A model generated the notes under the pieces. The model searched no databases. It was not told where the DNA came from and worked only from the letters and a program-made list of their open reading frames with translations. Positions 1 through 7,884 of a DNA stretch of 64,000 bases are shown here, piece by piece. A program made the position numbers and the translations under genes. Position 1 is the first letter of the stretch; every line of letters starts with the position of its first letter. Source of the DNA: Oscillospiraceae bacterium (GTDB taxonomy: Bacteria > Bacillota_A > Clostridia > Oscillospirales > Ruminococcaceae). The stretch lies in assembly GCA_004558145.1 (NCBI GenBank), contig SFDQ01000011.1, positions 1 through 64,000 of the forward strand, given 5' to 3'.

Positions 1-1179
1 TCCACATAGTCGATGAACTCCGGGAACTCCAGCGCCAGCTTCAGATAGCCGCCGTAGCCGATGCGGTCCACCGGCTTGCGCAGGATGGCCCGCCGCGCCG
101 TGACCCAGTTCTCCTTGGCTTCCTTCACCGGGTCGCCGCCCTCGTGGAAGGTATCGGGGAAGAAGTAAGGCAGGAAACGGCCCTCGGTGTATTTCACGCC
201 GGGGATGTCGCTGATGAGCCGCAGGGTGCTGCCGTTGCCCACGCTGCCCACCACCGCGTCCAGCCCGATGGAGGCGAACTCCGGCATGTAGGGCTCGGTG
301 CCGATCCAGTGGTCGCCCAGGAACATCATGGCTTCCTTGCCCAGCTCGTGGGTGATGTCCACCATCTCCTTGGCCAGCTTTGCCACCTCGCGGCGCTGGA
401 AGGCCATGAAGTCCTTGAACTCCTTGCTGGGCACACGGTACTGGTTGTTGTAGTAGCCCTGGTCGATGATGAATTCCGGGCGGAACTTGTAGCCCACTTC
501 CTTCTCGAACTGCTCCAGGATGTAGGGGCTGACCGAGGCGGAATAGCCGTACCAGTCCACATACTTCTCCCGCTTGAGCTTGTCGAACACCAGGGTGAAC
601 TGATGGAAGAAGGTGGTGTAGCGGATGACGTTCACATAGGGGTGCTCGGCGATATACTTGCGCAGGCGCTCCATGGTGAACTTGTGGGTCTTGGGCTGGC
701 GCACGTCGAAGGTGATCTGGTGCTCAAAGTCCTTCCAGTCGTTGGTCACCGCGTTGTACATGTGCACGGGGTCCCAGATGAGGTAGGCCAGAAAGCTCAC
801 GGTGTACTCGTGGTACGCCTCGGGCGCGGGGATGACCACGCAGCCGGAGGCCTCATCGTAATTCCAGGCGTCGGCGGCCAGCGGCTGGCCGGTGGTGCGG
901 TCCATGACCTCCCACCAGCGCTTGATGTCGTCCCGGGTGTTGACCTGCATCAGCTCCTCCGAGATGCCCTGCATCAGGGGGATGCGCAGCTCCCCGCCGT
1001 CGGAGGTGTAGAAGCCGGTCATGATGTAGCACTGCTGCACCTCGTCCGGGTTCGCCTTGGCCCAGGCGTTGTCCTTCCGGGTGGTGTACCCAGCGCTTCA
1101 GAATCTCAATAGTCTCCGGCACAACGTCCAGATTGGTGGGGATCGTCACGCGCCCCGTTTTCAGAGTGTTTTCGCTCAT
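1..1179 (-). pseudogene. lnpA: 1,3-beta-galactosyl-N-acetylhexosamine phosphorylase (GH112), frameshifted and cut by the window edge
   Basis: Galacto-N-biose/lacto-N-biose I phosphorylase, which splits Gal-beta-1,3-HexNAc with phosphate to Gal-1-P plus GlcNAc/GalNAc in the cytoplasm. The start (ATG 1179, GGAGG 7 nt upstream) encodes 30 residues typical of the family N-terminus, ending ILKRW. The frame then shifts at 1088-1092. From 1088 to the left edge another frame reads family sequence without a stop, including TTRKDNAWAKANPDEVQQ, YHEYTVSFLAYLIWDP and FLGDHWIGTEPY, whose Asp is the expected general acid. About 27 residues, including the AIR..DG segment, are missing at the junction. About 390 of roughly 720-750 residues lie in the window. 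It is last in the sulfatase/ABC operon, 38 nt after the sulfatase. A true deletion or an assembly/consensus error are both possible. Confidence 0.85.
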
Positions 1180-1217
1180 CTCTCGTCCTCCGCAAAGTCA
1201 GTTTGAAAATTGCCGGT

Positions 1218-2723
1218 TCAGCCGCCCGGCTTTATCTGGGCCTTTTTCTTCATGCGGACCAGGCCCTCCGGCACAAGGCCGGTGTCGTAATCCAGCTGGG
1301 GTTTTTCATAGTCCGGCTCGCTGCGCTGGCGGGTGCAGCCGGTGTAGTCCCAGGTGGCCTTGGCCGCCTGGCCGTTCCAGGGCCGGCGCTCCCAGCAGTA
1401 GCCCCGCAGCGGGTCCCGCACGTCGTTCATGTGGGCCAGCAGGCGCTGCAGCAGCCCGGCGCGCACCTCGAAGAGCGCCGGGTCGTTCAGCCGGTTGGTC
1501 ATTTCGTAGGGGTCCGTTTCCAGGTCATACAGTTCGTCCTCCGAGAGGAGGTTGAGCACCAGCTTGTAGCGCCCGTCATAGATGCAGCGCATGGGCTGGA
1601 AGCCGCCAAAGCCGTCGTGGTCGGTCTCGTAGCGGCCGAATTCGATGAACACGTCCCGCGAGGCGGGCCGCTCGCCCTCCATCAGGGGCAGCAGGCTCTC
1701 GCCCTGCAGCATCATGGGCTTGTTTTCAAAGCCGAAGAAGTCCCAGATGGTGGGGGCGATGTCGATGTGGGAGACCGGCGTGTCGATCTCGCCTTTGCCG
1801 AAGCCCCGCAGGATCATGGGCACATGGCAGATCTCCTCGTAGGCGGCGGGGCCCTTGGCGTACATGCTGTGGGATTCCAGCATGTCGCCGTGGTCGGTGG
1901 TGTAGAGCACCGCCGGCCGGTCGGCCTGCTCGTTGATGGCGGCCACCACCCGGCCGATCTCATAGTCCACAAAGCTGTTGCAGCCGAACAGCGCCCAGGC
2001 GTTCAGCCGCAGGGCCTCCCGGTCCTGGAAGCGCCGCGGCCCGGACCAGACCTGCTGGTGGACGGGCTTGTTTTCCAGCGTGTCGTAGACGTTGGGGCGC
2101 TTGGGCATGTCGTAGTCCCGGTACATGGAGGCGTAGGGCTGGGGGCACAGGGAGGGGCCGTGGGGCTCGTCGAAGCTCACCACCAGGAAGTAGTCCTCGT
2201 CGGCGTGGCTGCGGATGAAGTCCACCGCCCGGGAGGCGCACCGGTGGGCAAAGGTGAACTCCTCCGGGATGTCCTCCTTTTCCATGGTGCTGGTCTGGCG
2301 GGACTTATAGCGCTCCTCGTCGGTGAGCTCCTCCAGATAGTTGCGCATGTCGTACCACACGTCGGGGTCCCAGCCTTCGGGGGCGGTGCCCAGGCCGAAG
2401 TAATCGCCGCCGTCCAGGTGCCACTTGCCGATGTAGCCGGTGTAAACGCCCTTGTCGGCCAGGCGCTGGCCGATGGTGCGCACGTTCAGCCCCGGGGCCA
2501 CGCAGTTGGTGTAGGAGCCGTTGATGCAGGGGTACTGGCCGGTGAAGATGGCAGAGCGGGCCGGCCCGCAGACCGGCTGCACCGTGTAGGCCTTGTTGAA
2601 CTTGACGCCCTCGGCGGCCAACGCGTCGATGTTGGGCGTTTTGATGCCCACGTCCTGGTAGCAGCTGACCATGTCCAGCCGCTGGGTGTCGGTCATGATC
2701 AGCACGAACTGCTTTTTGCTCAT
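1218..2723 (-). CDS. Cys-type sulfatase, probably cytoplasmic
   Basis: Alkaline-phosphatase-fold sulfatase of 501 residues that hydrolyses a sulfate ester, here probably on an imported host-glycan saccharide. The N-terminus (MSKKQFVLIMTDTQ) runs straight into the first metal-binding strand, so there is no signal peptide. Cys52 in VCGPARSAIFTG is the C-x-P-x-R site expected to be oxidised to formylglycine. YTTDHGDML and GKWHLDGG are the usual later metal/active-site motifs. The ATG at 2723 overlaps the permease stop as ATGA, implying translational coupling; the longer frame upstream belongs to the permease region. It sits between the ABC permeases and GH112 phosphorylase, which suggests it desulfates the sugar before phosphorolysis. 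Position of the sulfate removed cannot be told from sequence. Confidence 0.9.
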   Translation of the reverse strand: MSKKQFVLIMTDTQRLDMVSCYQDVGIKTPNIDALAAEGVKFNKAYTVQPVCGPARSAIFTGQYPCINGSYTNCVAPGLNVRTIGQRLADKGVYTGYIGKWHLDGGDYFGLGTAPEGWDPDVWYDMRNYLEELTDEERYKSRQTSTMEKEDIPEEFTFAHRCASRAVDFIRSHADEDYFLVVSFDEPHGPSLCPQPYASMYRDYDMPKRPNVYDTLENKPVHQQVWSGPRRFQDREALRLNAWALFGCNSFVDYEIGRVVAAINEQADRPAVLYTTDHGDMLESHSMYAKGPAAYEEICHVPMILRGFGKGEIDTPVSHIDIAPTIWDFFGFENKPMMLQGESLLPLMEGERPASRDVFIEFGRYETDHDGFGGFQPMRCIYDGRYKLVLNLLSEDELYDLETDPYEMTNRLNDPALFEVRAGLLQRLLAHMNDVRDPLRGYCWERRPWNGQAAKATWDYTGCTRQRSEPDYEKPQLDYDTGLVPEGLVRMKKKAQIKPGG

Positions 2724-3592
2724 TCCTTGATGCCACCTCCGGTGACGCCGGCGATGATCTTTTCCGACAGGAACAGGTACAGGATGAAGGTGGGCACCAC
2801 CACGATCATCACCGAGGCGAACAGCTCGGCCCATTTGCCGTTGGTGGACATGGCCTGGATGAGGCTGTAAAGGCCGTAGGCCAGGGGACGCACCTCGCTG
2901 CTGGTGGCAAAGATCATGGCCACAAAGAATTCGTTCCAGATGTTCACGAAGAGGAAAATGCCCACCGTGATGATGCCCGGCTGCGCCAGGGGCAGCATGA
3001 TCTTGAAGAAGGTCTTGATGGGGGTGCAGCCATCCACCGCCGCCGCCTCCTCAAAGGTGCGGGAGAGGGTGGCGAAGAAGTTGAGCAAAAAGAAGGTGCA
3101 GAAGGGCACGTTCAGGCAGATGTACAGCACCAGCAGGGTCAGGTGCTTGTTGAGCAGGTCGTACTTCACCGCGATGGAATAAAGGGGCAGAACGACCATG
3201 ATCTGCGGGATGCTCAAAAACAGCACCAGCAGGTTGGTGAGGACCTTGTTGTAGAAGAACTTGAAGCGGCTGAGGGCATAGGCGCAGGGGGCCGAGAGGA
3301 GCAGGGCGCCGCTCACGCCGAAGCCTGCGTAGATCAGGCTGTTGAGGAAGTATTTGCCCATGTTGCCCTTGGTCCAGGAATAGATGTAGTTTTCAAAATG
3401 CAGGCCGCTCTGAAGCATCTGGTTGGAGAAGATCTCCTTGGTCGTGGAAAAGGACGCGGCAACGATCCAGCTCAGCAGCGCCACCTCAAAGAGCACCCAC
3501 AAGACCAGAATAATGTAGCCGGGAAGCAATCGGGCTTCTTTTTTCACATTCAGCGGCTCGACATACTTCTCCGCTTTTCTTTTCTTGCTCAC
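2720..3592 (-). CDS. Carbohydrate ABC transporter permease (MalG type)
   Basis: Inner-membrane permease subunit of 290 residues in a CUT1-type sugar importer. It has about six hydrophobic segments and the EAA loop EEAAAVDGCTPIKTFFKI, which contacts the ATPase. The start is GTG at 3592, preceded by AAGGAGGG with 7 nt spacing; the upstream ATG in the same frame lies inside the neighbouring permease and has no ribosome site. It follows the other permease by 13 nt and overlaps the sulfatase start by 4 nt. No ATPase gene is present, so the transporter probably borrows a shared MsmX/MsiK-like ATPase, as is common in Firmicutes. Likely substrate, from context, is a (sulfated) Gal-HexNAc saccharide. 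Confidence 0.92.
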   Translation of the reverse strand: MSKKRKAEKYVEPLNVKKEARLLPGYIILVLWVLFEVALLSWIVAASFSTTKEIFSNQMLQSGLHFENYIYSWTKGNMGKYFLNSLIYAGFGVSGALLLSAPCAYALSRFKFFYNKVLTNLLVLFLSIPQIMVVLPLYSIAVKYDLLNKHLTLLVLYICLNVPFCTFFLLNFFATLSRTFEEAAAVDGCTPIKTFFKIMLPLAQPGIITVGIFLFVNIWNEFFVAMIFATSSEVRPLAYGLYSLIQAMSTNGKWAELFASVMIVVVPTFILYLFLSEKIIAGVTGGGIKE

Positions 3593-3605
3593 AGATAATC
3601 CCTCC

Positions 3606-4523
3606 TTAGAACGTGATCTCGTCGCCTTTGAAGATGCGGCTGATGATCGCAAAAGCCACGCCGGCGGCGAGCATCACCATGACGCAGATGGCCGCGCCCA
3701 GGCCGGCATTGGTCTCGGTGTAGGCGGAGGCCATGTCGCCGAAGGTGGTGCGGATCATGTAGTACATGGGGGTCATGATCTGGGCGGAAGCGTCGCGGTT
3801 GCTGGAGAACATCTGCGACCAGATGTAGAAGCCCAGGGTGCCGGTGGTCCACAGGGTCAGGGTGGTCTTGAACACGCCCTTGAACAGCGGCAGGGTGATG
3901 TGGAAGAAGGAATGGACGCCGGAGGAACCGTCGATCTTGGCGGCCTCGAAAATATCCTGGGGGATCTTTTCGATCTCGGCGATGTAGATCAGCATGTAGT
4001 AGCCCACCGCGCCGAAGCAATAGGCCACCATCATGGCCAGGAACAGATGGTCCGGCGAGGTCCACTGGAACTGGGCCATGGAGTCCCAGCCGATGGCCGC
4101 GAAGATGTTGTGGAACAGGCCCCAGTTGGCGTTGTAGGCATAGTGGATCCACATGTTGGCCAGGGCCACCGCCGAGATGATGTTGGGCAGGTAGATGGCC
4201 GCGCGCCAGAACGACTTGCCGCGCACGCCGGAGGTGAGGATCACCGCAAAGAGCATGGCGATGCACATGATAACGAGGCCGCCGAACACCCAGATCTTCG
4301 CAAAGGTGACCCAGGTCTGGCGGAACAGCGGCGTGCCGAGAAGCTGCGTATAGTTCGACACGCCGACGAACGACCACTCGGACATTTTGCTCACCACGTT
4401 ATCGATGGTGAAAAAACTCATAAGGATGGTCCGGATCACGGGATACACAAAGACCAGCGCGATCGCGATCATGGCAGGGATCGTGAAGACCGCGATCATT
4501 ATGTTTCTGCTTCTTGATTTCAT
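3606..4523 (-). CDS. Carbohydrate ABC transporter permease (MalF type)
   Basis: Permease of 305 residues, partner of the adjacent MalG-type subunit. Hydrophobic segments begin at IMIAVFTIPAMIAIALVFVY, and the EAA loop is DIFEAAKIDGSSGVHSFFHI. The ATG at 4523 has GGAGGG 7 nt upstream; the ATG at 4559 in the same frame has no ribosome site. It lies 76 nt downstream of the binding-protein gene, separated from it by an intercistronic hairpin, so it is probably expressed at a lower level than the binding protein. Family assignment is certain; substrate is inferred from neighbours. Confidence 0.92.
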   Translation of the reverse strand: MKSRSRNIMIAVFTIPAMIAIALVFVYPVIRTILMSFFTIDNVVSKMSEWSFVGVSNYTQLLGTPLFRQTWVTFAKIWVFGGLVIMCIAMLFAVILTSGVRGKSFWRAAIYLPNIISAVALANMWIHYAYNANWGLFHNIFAAIGWDSMAQFQWTSPDHLFLAMMVAYCFGAVGYYMLIYIAEIEKIPQDIFEAAKIDGSSGVHSFFHITLPLFKGVFKTTLTLWTTGTLGFYIWSQMFSSNRDASAQIMTPMYYMIRTTFGDMASAYTETNAGLGAAICVMVMLAAGVAFAIISRIFKGDEITF

Positions 4524-4561
4524 GCTTGTCCCTCCGCAACAATGGAGCATTTTACGCAAAA

Positions 4562-4586
4562 TGCGGCGGCAGAGTCTGCCGCCGCA
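4562..4586 (-). terminator. Intercistronic hairpin between binding protein and permease
   Basis: Perfect 11-bp stem (TGCGGCGGCAG with its complement) and 3-nt loop, with A/T-rich flanks but no long U tract. It probably acts as an attenuator or 3-prime stabiliser favouring the binding-protein message. Confidence 0.6.
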
Positions 4587-4599
4587 AAATAGACCTTGA

Positions 4600-5928
4600 T
4601 TATTTGCCGGTCACAGCCGATTTGCAGGCCGCGAGGAAAGAAGCCGCGTCGGTCTGACCGCCCAGCAGTTTCTGGACCTGCTCTTTGTAGATGGGGGTGA
4701 AGTCGGCGTTGTACTGGATGCCGAAGCCGTAGGGCACGTTGGTGGTGGTGGAGTTCAGCACGCCCTTGGCGCACTCCAGCATGGCGGGCCACTCGGTGTC
4801 GCTGGCAGAGGGGATGGAGTTGGTCTGCTCGCTCATCATCTGGTCGTACTTGCCGGTGGTGCAGAAGGAAGCGAAGTAGAAGGCCAGCTCGGGATCGGTG
4901 GCGTTCTTGGCCACCTGCATGGCCTGCATGCCGATGGTGTTCACGTCGATGCCGTACTCGGAGCCTTCAGGCGCGGGGAAGGCAAAGCAGCCCCAGTTGA
5001 ACTCGTCGCCGGTGATCTCCTTGACCTCGTTCAGCATGTAGGAGCCCACCAGATACATGGTGGCGTTGCCCATGGCGACCTCATTCTGGCCGGCGGGGTA
5101 CTTGTTGGAGGCGGAGTTCACGCTCATGTAGCCCTTGTCCCACAGCTCCTGCATGGCGTTGGCGGCCTCCACCACAGCGGGATCGTCCCACAGGGTGCCC
5201 TCAGGATCGGAGATCAGCTGGCTGATGAAGTCCAGGCCCTTCAGGCGGCCCAGATAGCTGGCGAAGGGAAGCACCACGTAGCCGTCGTCAACAGACAGCG
5301 GGGTGAAGCCGGCGTTCTTCAGGGTCTCGCAGACATCCAGGAACTCGTCCCAGGTCTCGGGCTCTTTGGTGATGCCGGCGGCCTCGAACTGGTCCTTGTT
5401 GTAGAACATGCCGATGACGGTGGGGGTGTAGGGCACGGCCAGGATCTCATCGGTGCCGCCGGCGCTCTTCACCGCTTCCATCAGGGTGGGGTTGGCCACG
5501 TCGTTGTAGGTCTTGCCGTCCAGAACGGGGTTCTCGGCGGCCATCAGCTCGGTCAGGTCATAGCCGTAGCTGGCGTAGTTGGGCAGAACGGCGTCCACGG
5601 GAGAATCCCACAGGTCGTACTGACCGGCGTCCAGGCTGGCCTGGATGGTCTTGCGCACGTCGCGGCCCATCCAGTCAACGGTGATCTCCACGTCGGGATA
5701 CAGGGTGGTGAATTCCTCGATGGCAGCCTTGATCACGTCGGCCTGCGCCTCGGTCTCGCTCCACATGGAAGCGTAGCGGATGGTGCCGGACAGGGTGCCG
5801 GCAGCCGGCTGGGAAGCGCCGGAAGCAGGGGTGGAAGTGCCCGCGCTCTGGCTGGTGCCTGTTCCTCCGCAGGCGACGAGCCCGATCGAAAGAGCAGCCG
5901 CCAAAATGAGAGACAATGCCTTTTTCAT
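4600..5928 (-). CDS. Extracellular sugar-binding lipoprotein of ABC transporter (family 1)
   Basis: Solute-binding protein of 442 residues, the first gene of the minus-strand glycan operon. The N-terminus is a lipoprotein signal (MKKALSLILAAALSIGLVAC) with the lipobox Cys at residue 20, followed by a Ser/Thr/Gly/Ala linker. The body has family-1 (MalE/UgpB-like) features such as VDWMGRDVRKTIQASLDAGQ and NKDQFEAAGITKEPETWDEF. AGGAGG lies 10 nt before the ATG. It should present a saccharide to the two permeases downstream. Linkage to GH112 and sulfatase suggests lacto-N-biose/galacto-N-biose or sulfated derivatives; sequence alone does not fix the ligand. Confidence 0.92.
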   Translation of the reverse strand: MKKALSLILAAALSIGLVACGGTGTSQSAGTSTPASGASQPAAGTLSGTIRYASMWSETEAQADVIKAAIEEFTTLYPDVEITVDWMGRDVRKTIQASLDAGQYDLWDSPVDAVLPNYASYGYDLTELMAAENPVLDGKTYNDVANPTLMEAVKSAGGTDEILAVPYTPTVIGMFYNKDQFEAAGITKEPETWDEFLDVCETLKNAGFTPLSVDDGYVVLPFASYLGRLKGLDFISQLISDPEGTLWDDPAVVEAANAMQELWDKGYMSVNSASNKYPAGQNEVAMGNATMYLVGSYMLNEVKEITGDEFNWGCFAFPAPEGSEYGIDVNTIGMQAMQVAKNATDPELAFYFASFCTTGKYDQMMSEQTNSIPSASDTEWPAMLECAKGVLNSTTTNVPYGFGIQYNADFTPIYKEQVQKLLGGQTDAASFLAACKSAVTGK

Positions 5929-5958
5929 ATTGGGAGTCCTCCTTTTTAATAAAACGTG

Positions 5959-5976
5959 CTGCCGAATTCTTGGCAG
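5959..5976. promoter_or_regulatory. Inverted repeat in the binding-protein leader, possible operator
   Basis: CTGCC-n8-GGCAG inverted repeat just downstream of the -10 element (about +10 to +30 of the transcript) and about 30 nt before the binding-protein start. It could be an operator or a small leader hairpin; which protein would bind is unknown. Confidence 0.4.
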
Positions 5977-5989
5977 ACTTTATATTTTT

Positions 5990-6018
5990 ACTATATATAA
6001 CTTGCGGTTCTTCGTCAA
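5990..6018 (-). promoter_or_regulatory. Sigma-A-type promoter of the glycan ABC/sulfatase operon
   Basis: On the minus strand TTGACG (6013-6018), a 17-nt spacer and TATAGT (5990-5995), about 60 nt upstream of the binding-protein start. A near-consensus match. Confidence 0.75.
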
Positions 6019-6345
6019 TATACATTAGTCACAAAGTTCAGATAAATTAATTGTCAAAATCGCCCCTTGCAAAAAAACGCTGTAATATAGCTGTAAACAG
6101 CGGTTTCTCCGCCTTTGGCATTTTGAGGCAGAGCCGCTGCCGCCGCGGTTCCGGGCCGAAAAAACGATAACGCCCCGCGGAAGACGCAGCAAGAAATATT
6201 AACTATCGCAAAAGCAGTACAATCCACCCGCGGCCCCGTTTTTATGGGCGGGAAGGGGTTTGACGGTGTTTTCACAAGGTTTGCCGCCTTTTTTCGCCAA
6301 AACCGCCCGCGCAACAGCCGGGAGCCAACAAACAACAAATAATCA

Positions 6346-6375
6346 ATGACAGCCCCCAAAAGCAAATGTTATAAT
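6346..6375 (+). promoter_or_regulatory. Sigma-A-type promoter of sulfatase/anSME operon
   Basis: ATGACA (6346-6351), 18-nt spacer and TATAAT (6370-6375), about 105 nt before the second sulfatase. The rest of the 552-nt divergent gap (5929-6480) has no credible gene. Confidence 0.65.
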
Positions 6376-6381
6376 GAAAAA

Positions 6382-6411
6382 AACGCCCGAAAAGCCAACG
6401 CTTTGGGCGTT
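6382..6411 (+). promoter_or_regulatory. Leader hairpin upstream of second sulfatase
   Basis: AACGCCC and GGGCGTT arms (7 bp) around a 16-nt loop, starting right at the predicted transcription start. No long U tract directly follows, so it is a stabilising or regulatory leader element rather than a clear terminator. Confidence 0.4.
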
Positions 6412-6480
6412 CGTTTGCTTTTTGGCGGCAGCCGCCGGGCGGCTCAAAACAGGCATATTATAATAAGGAGTTGTTATCCC

Positions 6481-7839
6481 ATGGCATACAACATCATTTT
6501 TTATTTCACCGATCAGCAGCGCTGGGATACCTGCGGCTGCTTCGGCCAGCCGCTGGACATCACTCCGAATCTGGACCGGCTGGCCCGGGAGGGCGTGAAG
6601 TTCGACAACGCCTTCTCGCCCCAGCCGGTGTGCGGCCCCTGCCGCGCGCTGTTCCAGACCGGCCGTTACGCCACCGACACCGGCTGCTTCCGCAACAACA
6701 TCATGCTGCCCGCCAACGTCAAAACGCTGGCGAACTATCTGGAGGAGGCCGGCTACGAGACGGCGTATGTGGGCAAGTGGCATCTGGCCAGCGACGGCGA
6801 CATGGACGGCCACAACACCGTGGACCACACCGTGACCGCCGTGCCCCGGGAGCTGCGGGGCGGCTACACCGGCTACTGGCGGGTCGCGGACGTGCTGGAG
6901 TTCACCTCCCACGGCTACGACGGCTATGTCTTTGACGAAAACGACCGGCGCATCGATTTCAAGGGCTACCGGGCGGACCGCATCAACGACATGGCCCTGG
7001 AATTCCTGGATGTGCGCGACGAGACAAAGCCCTTCTTCATGACCATTTCCCAGATCGAGCCCCACCACCAGAACGACCGGGGCCACTACGAGGGGCCGGA
7101 GGGCTCCAAAGAGCGCTTCAAGAACTTCGTTCTGCCCCACGACCTGGAGGTGCTGGGGGGCAACGCCGCCGAGGAATACCCCGACTACCTGGGCCAGTGC
7201 GCCAGCCTGGACGAGAACCTGGGCCGTCTGGTGGAGCGGCTGAAGGCCAAGGGCCTTTACGACAACACCGTCATCCTCTACGCCTCCGACCACGGCTCTC
7301 ACTTCAAGACCCGCAACAGGGACGCGCACCTGAACGGCGGCGACGACTACAAGCGCACCTGCCACGACAGCGCCCTGCACGTTCCCCTGGTGATCGCGGG
7401 CGGCCCCTTCCGGGGCGGCGTGGCGGTGGAGGAGCTGGTGAGCACCGAGAGCCTGCCCAAGACCATCCTGGCCCTGGCGGGGGTGGACGTGGGGGACGCC
7501 ATGATCGGCGAGGACCTGCTGGACGTGGTGCAGAAGAAGGAGCCCGGCCGGCCCGACCGGGTGTTCGCCCAGATCTCCGAGAGCCGGGTGGGGCGCTGCG
7601 TGCGCACGCCGGACTATCTCTATTCCGTCTACGCCCCCGGCAAGGACGGCGGCAAGACCGCCGCGTCGGACGTCTACGCCGACGACTTCCTCTATGACCT
7701 GAAGGCCGACCCCTGGCAGCTGCACAATGTGGTGGACGACCCCGCCTATGCCGACGCGAAGCGGCAGCTGCGCGGCTGGCTGCTGGACTGGATCGAAAAA
7801 GCGGAAGGGTACCGCCCCGCCATTCTGGACGAAGAATGA
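6481..7839 (+). CDS. Cys-type sulfatase, probably cytoplasmic
   Basis: Second sulfatase, 452 residues, starting at ATG 6481 with AAGGAG 10 nt upstream; the frame extends further upstream but through the promoter. No signal peptide: MAYNIIFYFTDQQRWD begins directly with the catalytic-core strand. The modification site is Cys51 in VCGPCRALFQTG (C-x-P-C-R, with a second Cys at 54). GKWHLAS and YASDHGSHF complete the metal/active-site motifs. It is followed 45 nt later by the anaerobic sulfatase-maturating enzyme, its likely activator. It is only distantly like the sulfatase at 1218-2723, so the two probably remove sulfate from different positions. Exact substrate unknown. Confidence 0.9.
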   Translation: MAYNIIFYFTDQQRWDTCGCFGQPLDITPNLDRLAREGVKFDNAFSPQPVCGPCRALFQTGRYATDTGCFRNNIMLPANVKTLANYLEEAGYETAYVGKWHLASDGDMDGHNTVDHTVTAVPRELRGGYTGYWRVADVLEFTSHGYDGYVFDENDRRIDFKGYRADRINDMALEFLDVRDETKPFFMTISQIEPHHQNDRGHYEGPEGSKERFKNFVLPHDLEVLGGNAAEEYPDYLGQCASLDENLGRLVERLKAKGLYDNTVILYASDHGSHFKTRNRDAHLNGGDDYKRTCHDSALHVPLVIAGGPFRGGVAVEELVSTESLPKTILALAGVDVGDAMIGEDLLDVVQKKEPGRPDRVFAQISESRVGRCVRTPDYLYSVYAPGKDGGKTAASDVYADDFLYDLKADPWQLHNVVDDPAYADAKRQLRGWLLDWIEKAEGYRPAILDEE

Positions 7840-7884
7840 GCCGCGGCGGGCCGGCCGCCTATAAACACTAAGGAAGTGAACCGA

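Noticed and set aside
144..1112. Long plus-strand open frame opposite the GH112 gene
   Set aside because: Composition is a mirror of the coding strand (runs of Gly, Val, His, Leu) and no domain is seen; similar antisense frames occur across all high-GC genes here.
1203..2870. Plus-strand open frame of 555 codons over the sulfatase
   Set aside because: Antisense shadow; the minus strand carries the sulfatase motifs.
6054..6365. Minus-strand open frame in the divergent sulfatase promoter region
   Set aside because: TTG start, no ribosome site, overlaps the plus-strand promoter and has no recognisable domain.
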